This document shows, piece after piece, positions 1 to 5,071 of a DNA stretch of 6,362 bases (positions within the stretch are counted from its first letter, which is position 1; the number at the start of each line of letters is the position of its first letter). Source of the DNA: Paraktedonobacter sp039923935 (lineage in GTDB: Bacteria > Chloroflexota > Ktedonobacteria > Ktedonobacterales > Ktedonobacteraceae). The DNA lies in assembly GCA_039923935.1 (NCBI GenBank), contig JBDTBU010000327.1, forward strand, positions 1-6,362. Reading direction: 5' to 3'. Made by a program: the position numbers and the translations under genes. The notes below the pieces were generated by a model. It was not told where the DNA came from and searched no databases. It was given only the letters and a program-made list of their open reading frames with translations.

Positions 1-18
1 TGCTGATCGGCGTCCAGT

Positions 19-1905
19 TCAAGCGCTATAAATGTTCGCGTCATACGTTGCCCCATCAAACAGCATAGCATCCAGTTCCGCGCCATCAATCGTTTCGACC
101 TGCATCAGGTGCTCGGCGATGCGTATGAGATGGGCCTTCTTTGTGCTCAGGACATCCAGGGCAGTCGCGTAGGCTTGCTCGACCAGGACCGAGATTTCGT
201 GATCGATCTTCCCAGCGCTCTCAGAGCTGATGGTTGACGAGCCATCGGCTTCGGACTTGAACGCGATCATGCCCAACGGACTCATGCCAAACTCGCAAAC
301 CATGCGCCGCGCTAGGCTGGTTACGTACTCGATATCCTGGCTGGCACCTGTGGTGATATCGCCGAAAATAACCTCTTCTGCAGCACGTCCGCCCATCGCG
401 CCAGCCATTTTCGCCAGCAACTCAGAACGGCGCAACAGATAGCGATCCTCTGCCGGAGCCTGCACGGTGATACCCAGGGCCATGCCACGTGCGATGGCCG
501 TGACCTTTTGCACGGGATCAGAGCCAGGGGTTGAGCGCATGACTATCGCATGTCCAACCTCGTGATAGGCGATAATGGTCTTCTCCGCCTCAGTAATCAG
601 GCGGCTCTTACGTTCGGGACCGGCCATGACGCGCAGAATGGCCTCGTCGAGATCGGGCTTGGTAATCAACTCACGGCGGTAACGCGCAGCCAGCAAGGCA
701 GCTTCGTTGAGCACGTTCGCTAGGTCCGCACCAGAGAAGCCAACGGTCTGACGGGCTAGATCGGTCATAGTCACACCAGGAGCAAAAGGCTTATCCTTCG
801 CGTGAACCGTGAGAATAGCCTGGCGACCGCGAATGTCGGGCTTATCCAACATCACCTGACGGTCAAAACGTCCTGGACGCAACAGCGCAGAATCGAGCAC
901 GTCAGGCCGGTTGGTTGCGGCAATCACCACAATATTGGTCTGTTTATCGAAACCATCCATCTCGACCAGCAGTTGGTTAAGCGTTTGCTCGCGCTCATCG
1001 TTGCCGCCCACGTTGGAATTGTTGCGTTGGCGACCCACAGCGTCGATCTCATCAATAAAGATGATGCAGGGCGCGTGTTCCCTGGCCTCTTTAAAGAGAT
1101 CGCGCACGCGTGCTGCACCCACGCCCACAAACATCTCCACAAATTCCGAGCCACTGATGCTATAAAACGAGACGCCCGCCTCGCCCGCCACTGCTCGCGA
1201 GATCAGCGTTTTGCCAGTGCCAGGCGCACCAACCAGCAGCACGCCCTTGGGGATGCGTGCTCCCATAGCAAGAAAACGTGCCGGGTATTTCAGAAACTCC
1301 ACGATCTCGCCTAGCTCCTGTTTCGCCTCATCAACGCCCGCCACATCCTTAAACAGAACGGTTGGATGTGTCTCTTGGAAACGACGCGCACGCGAACGTG
1401 AGAACGTGCCCGCCGCGCCACCCATGCCGGAGCGACGCATCACAAAGTAGAGCAGACCAGCCGCAGCCGCGATAAAGAGCATATCGATCATGACCGGAAT
1501 CCAGGTATCGCCCTGTCCGTTATTTATCGAAACGCTTACTCCATCGCGGCGCAACAGATCAGTGACAGGCTGTCCATCCTCTTTAAAGGCGTGGTAATGC
1601 TGGCCGTTGGTTCCCAGCGCGTTGATTTCATTATTAGTGATTGTCGCTGATTTCAGTTGGTGGTGATCCGCCATATTCAGAACATCGCTGATCGGCCTCT
1701 CTTGTACGTTCGCATGGGGCATAGCGTTCGCCACGGTAATCCCCACAAAACTCACACATGCTACAAACAGCAGCACGGCGACAACCAGAACACCATAGCG
1801 ATAGGTCAATAAACGTCTCTTCGAGAATCTAGGCCAGGCTGAAGGGCGAGGCGTCTTGGGTATTTTCTGTTCGGGGTCCTGGTTATCGTTTTGTGGCATG
1901 TCCAT
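19..1905 (-). CDS. ftsH: FtsH, ATP-dependent membrane zinc metalloprotease
   Basis: This 628-residue protein is a complete FtsH. FtsH is a membrane-bound hexameric AAA+ protease that uses ATP to pull out and degrade misfolded membrane proteins and short-lived regulators. Seen in order: a hydrophilic, proline-rich cytoplasmic tail (1-35); membrane segment 1 (about 37-60); an extracytoplasmic domain (about 61-134); membrane segment 2 (about 136-155); and the AAA+ module. The module has Walker A GAPGTGKT (226-233), pore motif FVG (259-261), Walker B IIFIDEID (281-288), and a second region of homology with arginines R343, R346 and R349. The protease domain has zinc motif HEVGH (448-452) and the likely third ligand D524 in TTGASQD. 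All key residues are present and the length is normal for the family. The start at 1905 is chosen because AAGGAG lies 11 nt upstream; the alternative Met3 (1899) would be 17 nt away. The gene probably has its own promoter at 2040-2069. The tail before the first membrane segment is longer than in E. coli FtsH. Bacteria of this type often carry several ftsH paralogues, so this need not be the essential copy. Confidence 0.97.
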   Translation of the reverse strand: MDMPQNDNQDPEQKIPKTPRPSAWPRFSKRRLLTYRYGVLVVAVLLFVACVSFVGITVANAMPHANVQERPISDVLNMADHHQLKSATITNNEINALGTNGQHYHAFKEDGQPVTDLLRRDGVSVSINNGQGDTWIPVMIDMLFIAAAAGLLYFVMRRSGMGGAAGTFSRSRARRFQETHPTVLFKDVAGVDEAKQELGEIVEFLKYPARFLAMGARIPKGVLLVGAPGTGKTLISRAVAGEAGVSFYSISGSEFVEMFVGVGAARVRDLFKEAREHAPCIIFIDEIDAVGRQRNNSNVGGNDEREQTLNQLLVEMDGFDKQTNIVVIAATNRPDVLDSALLRPGRFDRQVMLDKPDIRGRQAILTVHAKDKPFAPGVTMTDLARQTVGFSGADLANVLNEAALLAARYRRELITKPDLDEAILRVMAGPERKSRLITEAEKTIIAYHEVGHAIVMRSTPGSDPVQKVTAIARGMALGITVQAPAEDRYLLRRSELLAKMAGAMGGRAAEEVIFGDITTGASQDIEYVTSLARRMVCEFGMSPLGMIAFKSEADGSSTISSESAGKIDHEISVLVEQAYATALDVLSTKKAHLIRIAEHLMQVETIDGAELDAMLFDGATYDANIYSA

Positions 1906-1916
1906 GCAACAAGTGA

Positions 1917-1924
1917 CTCCTTCT
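1917..1924 (-). promoter_or_regulatory. Shine-Dalgarno of ftsH
   Basis: The minus strand reads AGAAGGAG here, 11 nt before the ATG at 1905. The spacing is at the long end but supports Met1; Met3 would be 17 nt away and no other purine-rich site lies closer. Confidence 0.8.
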
Positions 1925-1932
1925 GTTATAAT

Positions 1933-1961
1933 GAGCGCAAGGAGCGCAACTGCTAGGCTAG
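1933..1961. repeat. Two tandem direct repeats in the ftsH leader
   Basis: On the plus strand GAGCGCAA occurs at 1933-1940 and again at 1942-1949, giving a 9-bp period with 8 identical bases. Directly beyond it GCTAG occurs twice head to tail (1952-1961). Both lie between the candidate ftsH promoter and its ribosome binding site. They could be regulator half-sites or simple slippage products. The repeat itself is certain; any function is inference. Confidence 0.6.
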
Positions 1962-2039
1962 AACCTGCAATTCTCCCGCCGTTGGAAGCTTTGAGAGGAT
2001 CATAGTGTATTTTCCTGTACTTCCATAATACATAAACCT

Positions 2040-2069
2040 AGTATAGATCAACTAAACAAGAGTAATCAA
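2040..2069 (-). promoter_or_regulatory. Candidate sigma-70-type promoter of ftsH
   Basis: On the minus strand, TTGATT (2069-2064, four of six bases of TTGACA) is followed after 18 bp by TATACT (2045-2040, five of six bases of TATAAT). The start of transcription would fall near 2033, giving an untranslated leader of about 128 nt before ftsH. This is the best match in the gap. The TATAAC at 1930-1925 would start RNA inside the Shine-Dalgarno and has no partner -35. Confidence 0.55.
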
Positions 2070-2120
2070 GGAAGCATGTTTTGCATAGGAGATTGAAGAC
2101 CCTCAAAGTACGGGGTCATG

Positions 2121-2137
2121 TATGTGTATCGCACATA
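2121..2137. repeat. Small dyad upstream of the ftsH promoter
   Basis: TATGTG (2121-2126) and CACATA (2132-2137) form a perfect 6-bp inverted repeat around a 5-nt centre. It lies about 50 bp upstream of the -35 box of the candidate ftsH promoter. It could be a regulator operator or a small hairpin. The half-sites recall TGTG/CACA sites of the CRP/FNR family, but the 5-bp centre is shorter than the usual arrangement, so I do not assign a regulator. Confidence 0.4.
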
Positions 2138-2254
2138 TCAAAATGCTCTCAACCCTCTTCCCAGCAACGTTGAAAGCTTGGTACGTGATTTTATTTCATT
2201 TGTGCAAAATTGCTAACCGACTCTCTTTGCATTTTGGTCTTTTTAAGCGATCTG

Positions 2255-2312
2255 ACATAGAGAGACACAGAATGTATTTTTCTTTTAAAAAACATTCTGT
2301 GTCTCTCTATGT
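2255..2312. repeat. 21-bp perfect inverted repeat after the ABC operon
   Basis: The arms at 2255-2275 and 2292-2312 are perfect reverse complements over 21 bp, separated by 16 nt. After one unpaired A (2276) the pairing resumes with TTTTT (2277-2281) against AAAAA (2287-2291), leaving a 5-nt loop. On the outer side CTG (2252-2254) can pair with CAG (2314-2316) past one bulged G, so the stem reaches the permease stop codon at 2317-2319. Neither strand has a run of T after the stem, so this is not a standard intrinsic terminator. In the exporter mRNA it could protect the 3' end, be cut by a double-strand RNase, or act as an atypical terminator. It could also be a tiny transposon-derived element, but I see no target duplication. 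Confidence 0.9.
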
Positions 2313-2316
2313 GCAG

Positions 2317-3741
2317 TTATTGCGTACGTACGATTCGCACAAGCTGACGCAGATTGGGCCGCTGGCCATACATCAGTACGGCGAAACGGTAGATACGCGC
2401 CGAGATGACCGCGCAAATGGCGATGGAGACGAGCATAATCAAAACGCTCGCGATAATTTCCCAGGCAGAGACACTGCCAGCCCCAACACGCATGAGCATA
2501 ATCGTAGGCGTCCAGAAAGGGACGAAAGAAAGTACCTTCATCCAGGTTGTGTTTGCGCTCGCTGCTCCACCAACTAAGCTGGCAATATAGCCAATCATAA
2601 AGAGCCACGTCAACGGCTGAACCGCAGTCTGCACTTCGTCCTGCCGCTTAACAAGAGCACCTAACGCCGCAAACAGCGTGGCGTAGAGCAAAAAGCCAAG
2701 GATAAAGTAAAGCAATACCAGCAACAGCAGATTGATCGAAACGCCAGTAAAGCTGAAACTCAGACCAGCATTTGTGGTTGTGCCTAGCAAAATGTTCTGT
2801 AAGGGACTCTGCAAGAGCAGCGCCCCAATGCCTAAAGCGACCAGACAGGCCATTTGCGTGAGGCCCGCCGCACCAATCCCAATAATTTTTCCTGCCATGA
2901 GTTGGAAAGGCGTGGCCGCATTGACCAGGATCTCCATAATGCGGCTACTCTTCTCTTCCGCCGCGCCTACCGCAACCCCGTTGCCATAGAGAAAGATCGA
3001 CATGAAGATCAGCAATACACCAGCATAGGCGATAAAGTAGCCTACGAGTTGGTCCTGAGTCGAACGCGCACCTTGCTGTGTGTTCACAAAGGTAAAGCCG
3101 GGCGGCGCGAACAGACTGCTAGTCTGCTGAGGAGTCAGACCAAGACGAACAGATTTATCGAACACGCTCAACTGTCCCGCGAGCGCCTGGATCTGGGAAT
3201 CATGTGAGTCTGCACTGGCGCTTACGTTTGTGTAGTAGGTAAATTGCAAGCTCTGGTCACTAGCACGCGCAAGTACTAGCAAAATATCCAGCTTGCCATT
3301 TTTGACGCTTTGGCGCAGGCTATCGACCTGATCTGCTGTACCCATCTGCAATACATAGGGAGATTTCTCTGAGGTAGTGCTACCCGGCTGCGTAGATGAG
3401 CCATTGAGGCTAGCGCTGATATATTGCGTCAGTGGCGCATCGGAGAGGCCCGCGATGCTGCCCGCACCATTCACGATTGTGATATGCGTTTGGGAACTAG
3501 TTTTCGAGCTAAAAAACTGAATCAGGGTAGGTACACAAGCAGCGATAATCAACAGAACCATCAGAACGATAGTGCTAATCAGATAGCTACGCTGACGCAC
3601 ACGATTTTTATATTCCCGCACGGTAATCAGGCCAATATTGCGTAATGTCTGCTGGTTTGCAGCACCACCTGTGCTAACCCAAACACCAGTTTTTTCTTGC
3701 TCAGAGACATCTGGAGATGTCATAATAGGTGCTTTTGCCAT
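2317..3741 (-). CDS. ABC-2 type transporter permease (NatB/YhaP-like)
   Basis: This 474-residue protein is the membrane half of an ABC exporter and should pair with the ATPase encoded just upstream. Visible parts: a cytoplasmic N-terminus (1-52); membrane segment 1 (about 54-76); a large polar, extracytoplasmic region (about 77-231) rich in Ser, Thr and Gln; then about five to six membrane segments (near 233-256, 284-310, 335-362, 372-394, 402-418, 426-452); and a basic C-terminal tail. The motif EEKSSRIMEIL (262-272), followed by PFQLMAGKIIG (278-288), is characteristic of the NatB family (COG1668/ABC2_membrane_3), as is the ending IYRFAVLMYGQRPNL. Known members export sodium or have unknown substrates, so the cargo here is unknown. 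Met1 is preferred over Met7 because AAAGGA lies upstream and overlaps the ATPase stop codon. The gap between the two genes is 15 bp, which points to one mRNA and coupled translation. A long hairpin follows the stop codon. Confidence 0.93.
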   Translation of the reverse strand: MAKAPIMTSPDVSEQEKTGVWVSTGGAANQQTLRNIGLITVREYKNRVRQRSYLISTIVLMVLLIIAACVPTLIQFFSSKTSSQTHITIVNGAGSIAGLSDAPLTQYISASLNGSSTQPGSTTSEKSPYVLQMGTADQVDSLRQSVKNGKLDILLVLARASDQSLQFTYYTNVSASADSHDSQIQALAGQLSVFDKSVRLGLTPQQTSSLFAPPGFTFVNTQQGARSTQDQLVGYFIAYAGVLLIFMSIFLYGNGVAVGAAEEKSSRIMEILVNAATPFQLMAGKIIGIGAAGLTQMACLVALGIGALLLQSPLQNILLGTTTNAGLSFSFTGVSINLLLLVLLYFILGFLLYATLFAALGALVKRQDEVQTAVQPLTWLFMIGYIASLVGGAASANTTWMKVLSFVPFWTPTIMLMRVGAGSVSAWEIIASVLIMLVSIAICAVISARIYRFAVLMYGQRPNLRQLVRIVRTQ

Positions 3742-3761
3742 AATAGATCTCGTCCTTTACG
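3742..3761 (-). promoter_or_regulatory. Coupled Shine-Dalgarno of the permease
   Basis: On the minus strand the ATPase stop codon TAA runs directly into the Shine-Dalgarno as TAAAGGA, about 11 nt before the permease ATG (3741). Ribosomes finishing the ATPase would sit on this site, which suggests translational coupling and fixes Met1 as the start. Confidence 0.65.
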
Positions 3762-4692
3762 CTGAAACCGTGGAGAGGGCATCCGGTTGCGCAATGGTGC
3801 CCACATGCTCAATAAAGATATCGGTTAGGGAAGGCTCAACCAGCTCGAAGCGACTGATGATGCCGTTATGGCTCAGAGCAGCCTCGACGATCAGATTAGG
3901 GTTGAGGCCAGACTGTATCTGCATCTCGATGTAGTCCTGACGGCGCTTCGTCACCCGCACACCAGCCAACGTATCCAACCAGAGCGCCTCCGGGTCGTTG
4001 TCGAGCTTCAAGCGCACGACATTGCGCCCGTGCTGATGTTTGATCTCACGCACACTCCCCTGGATAATCGATTGACCCTTATTGATAATCACAACGTCCT
4101 CGCACATCTCCTCAACTTGTTCTAACTGGTGCGTGGAGAAGATGATGGTTTTGCCGCGTCGGTGCATTTCGAGAAAAGCCTCTTTGAGCACAGTCGCGTT
4201 GACCGGGTCCAGGCCGCTAAATGGCTCATCCATAACAAGGATAGCCGGATTATGCAAAACTGTGACAAGAAACTGTATTTTTTGTTGATTACCCTTGGAC
4301 AGTTCCTCAATCTTTTTCTTGCGATTAGCCTTGATCTGGAAACGCTCTAACCACTCGTCGAGTTCTTTTTTCGCATCCTGCCTAGAGAGGCCATGTAGGC
4401 ACGCCAGGAAGAGCAATTGTTCTTCGACCTCCATCTTGGGATAAAGTCCACGCTCCTCTGGCAAATAGCCCCAGCAATGGCGTGGCACGTCACGCACGGC
4501 TTTGCCATTCCAGGTGATTTGGCCAGAGTCAGGACGAATGATATCGAGGATCATACGCATAGTTGTGGTTTTGCCCGCACCATTTGCGCCTAGGAAGCCA
4601 AACAGCGCCCCCTCTTTTACCTCCATTGAGAGATCTTTAATCGCTTGAAACTGACCAAACGTTTTATCGATATGCTCTACAATTAGCCCCAT
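3757..4692 (-). CDS. ABC transporter ATP-binding protein (NatA/YhaQ-like)
   Basis: This 311-residue protein is the cytoplasmic ATPase that powers the permease encoded 15 bp downstream. All catalytic motifs are visible: Walker A GANGAGKT (35-42), a Q-loop region GYLPEERGLY (75-84), signature LSKGNQQK (131-138), Walker B ILVMDEP (151-157), D-loop SGLDP (159-163) and switch histidine STH (186-188, H188). The Q-loop carries Glu instead of Gln, which is common in this branch, and the LSKGNQQK signature is typical of YhaQ and NatA relatives instead of the usual LSGGQ. Residues after about 225 form the small C-terminal domain (DUF4162-like) seen in these proteins. B. subtilis NatA exports sodium, but sequence alone does not give the substrate here. 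The start at 4692 has GAAAGGT about 11 nt upstream, a moderate site. The gene is first in a two-gene operon divergent from the MFS gene. Confidence 0.95.
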   Translation of the reverse strand: MGLIVEHIDKTFGQFQAIKDLSMEVKEGALFGFLGANGAGKTTTMRMILDIIRPDSGQITWNGKAVRDVPRHCWGYLPEERGLYPKMEVEEQLLFLACLHGLSRQDAKKELDEWLERFQIKANRKKKIEELSKGNQQKIQFLVTVLHNPAILVMDEPFSGLDPVNATVLKEAFLEMHRRGKTIIFSTHQLEQVEEMCEDVVIINKGQSIIQGSVREIKHQHGRNVVRLKLDNDPEALWLDTLAGVRVTKRRQDYIEMQIQSGLNPNLIVEAALSHNGIISRFELVEPSLTDIFIEHVGTIAQPDALSTVSA

Positions 4693-4730
4693 TAGTTATG
4701 GCTACCTTTCTTGTTCATATAAATTCATCA

Positions 4731-4757
4731 ATAGTAACACTATAGGCTGTCTGTCAA
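4731..4757 (-). promoter_or_regulatory. Possible promoter of the ABC exporter operon
   Basis: The minus strand has a perfect -35 box TTGACA (4757-4752) followed after 15 bp by TACTAT (4736-4731), which keeps the key first, second and last positions of the -10 consensus. The spacer is shorter than the usual 16-18 bp; the alternative TATTGA at 18 bp is a poorer box. Transcription would begin near 4724, leaving a leader of about 30 nt before the ATPase start. Confidence 0.4.
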
Positions 4758-4824
4758 GGCCAGAGCAAACTTCCGGCATCTCAGCCACATCGTTGAATCG
4801 CTTTACTACTCATGTAAACGCACT

Positions 4825-4852
4825 TTGATTTCTTTTCCCAAATCGCTAGGAT
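4825..4852 (+). promoter_or_regulatory. Candidate promoter of the MFS gene
   Basis: TTGATT (4825-4830) and TAGGAT (4847-4852) are separated by 16 bp; each matches four of six consensus bases. The -35 box is the same hexamer as in the candidate ftsH promoter. Transcription would start near 4859, giving a leader of about 213 nt. A 5-bp dyad, GATTT (4827-4831) with AAATC (4840-4844), lies across the spacer and could be an operator. Confidence 0.4.
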
Positions 4853-4886
4853 AACTGTCCAACTTGCACCACAAAACCCTTCGAGG

Positions 4887-5051
4887 AAGGGATTTATCCC
4901 CAAAATCGCTCATCCCTTGTAGAAAGTGCTCTGAGCATGTATACTTTCCACAAGCTAAAGAAATCCTCTTGTTCGCTAAACAGCGAGGATTTCAGCAGCA
5001 CATATTTCCAGCTACCCTCAACGTTGTTATTGCTTATTCGCTGGACGAATG
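4887..5051 (+). promoter_or_regulatory. Structured 5' leader of the MFS gene
   Basis: Several stems can form in the MFS leader. Stem A pairs 4887-4893 with 4912-4918 (7 bp, AAGGGAT/ATCCCTT). Stem B pairs 4916-4920 with 4950-4954 and 4922-4927 with 4943-4948 (5 bp, one mismatch, 6 bp). A and B share bases 4916-4918 and so compete. Stem C pairs 4960-4968 with 4985-4993 (9 bp) and continues with TGTT/AACA (4970-4973 with 4979-4982). Stem D pairs 5036-5040 with 5046-5050 and ends 8 nt before the Shine-Dalgarno core; it competes with stem E, 5007-5012 with 5040-5045 (6 bp). The layout suggests control by RNA structure, such as a riboswitch, protein-binding leader or RNA-stability element. It matches no class I recognise. 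There is no U-run after stem C, so plain attenuation is not shown. Confidence 0.45.
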
Positions 5052-5056
5052 TTCAG

Positions 5057-5064
5057 AGAGGAGA
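5057..5064 (+). promoter_or_regulatory. Shine-Dalgarno of the MFS gene
   Basis: AGAGGAGA, with core AGGAG at 5059-5063, lies 8 nt before the ATG at 5072. This near-ideal site decides the start in favour of 5072 over the in-frame ATG at 4937, which has only a weak purine stretch upstream. Confidence 0.9.
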
Positions 5065-5071
5065 CTTTCCT

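Larger units (their letters stand above)
1906..2316. other. Intergenic region between ABC permease and ftsH
   Basis: This is a 411-bp A/T-rich gap with no convincing gene. Reading along the minus strand it holds a long perfect hairpin just after the permease stop (2255-2312), a small dyad (2121-2137), a candidate ftsH promoter (2040-2069), and a leader of about 128 nt ending in the ftsH Shine-Dalgarno. The leader contains two pairs of tandem short direct repeats (1933-1949 and 1952-1961). The open frame that begins at 2122 on the plus strand has no ribosome binding site and runs through the hairpin into the antisense of the permease, so I do not call it. Confidence 0.8.
4693..5071. other. Divergent control region between exporter operon and MFS gene
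   Basis: This 379-bp gap lies between two divergent starts. The part near the exporter (4693-4760) holds its weak Shine-Dalgarno and a possible promoter. The part near the MFS gene (4800-5071) holds a candidate promoter, two small dyads around it, and a leader of about 210 nt with several hairpins before the strong MFS Shine-Dalgarno. No separate gene is supported. I looked for T-box, TPP and similar riboswitch landmark sequences and saw none. Confidence 0.8.

Noticed and set aside
802..1314. Plus-strand open frame of 170 codons inside ftsH
   Set aside because: It is antisense to the highly conserved AAA+ domain of FtsH and shows no domain of its own.
2255..2312. Inverted repeat as a standard rho-independent terminator
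   Set aside because: Neither strand has a T-run after the stem and the stem is not GC-rich, so the classic terminator call is not supported.
2247..2320. Inverted repeat as an insertion element with target-site duplication
   Set aside because: The bases flanking the two arms do not form a direct repeat, and the 16-bp centre cannot encode anything. It remains possible only as a decayed or unusual element.
2122..2577. Plus-strand open frame of 151 codons across the inverted repeat
   Set aside because: It has no ribosome binding site, overlaps the permease in antisense, and its composition reflects the complement of that gene.
4937..5071. Upstream in-frame extension of the MFS protein by 45 residues starting at 4937
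   Set aside because: The strong Shine-Dalgarno at 5057-5064 fits the ATG at 5072. The OFA family begins near the NRWG motif, and the extension lies in hairpin-rich leader with no family-like sequence.
4860..5071. Known riboswitch or T-box in the MFS leader
   Set aside because: I saw no T-box sequence, TPP core or other landmark I can recognise. Only unclassified hairpins are supported.
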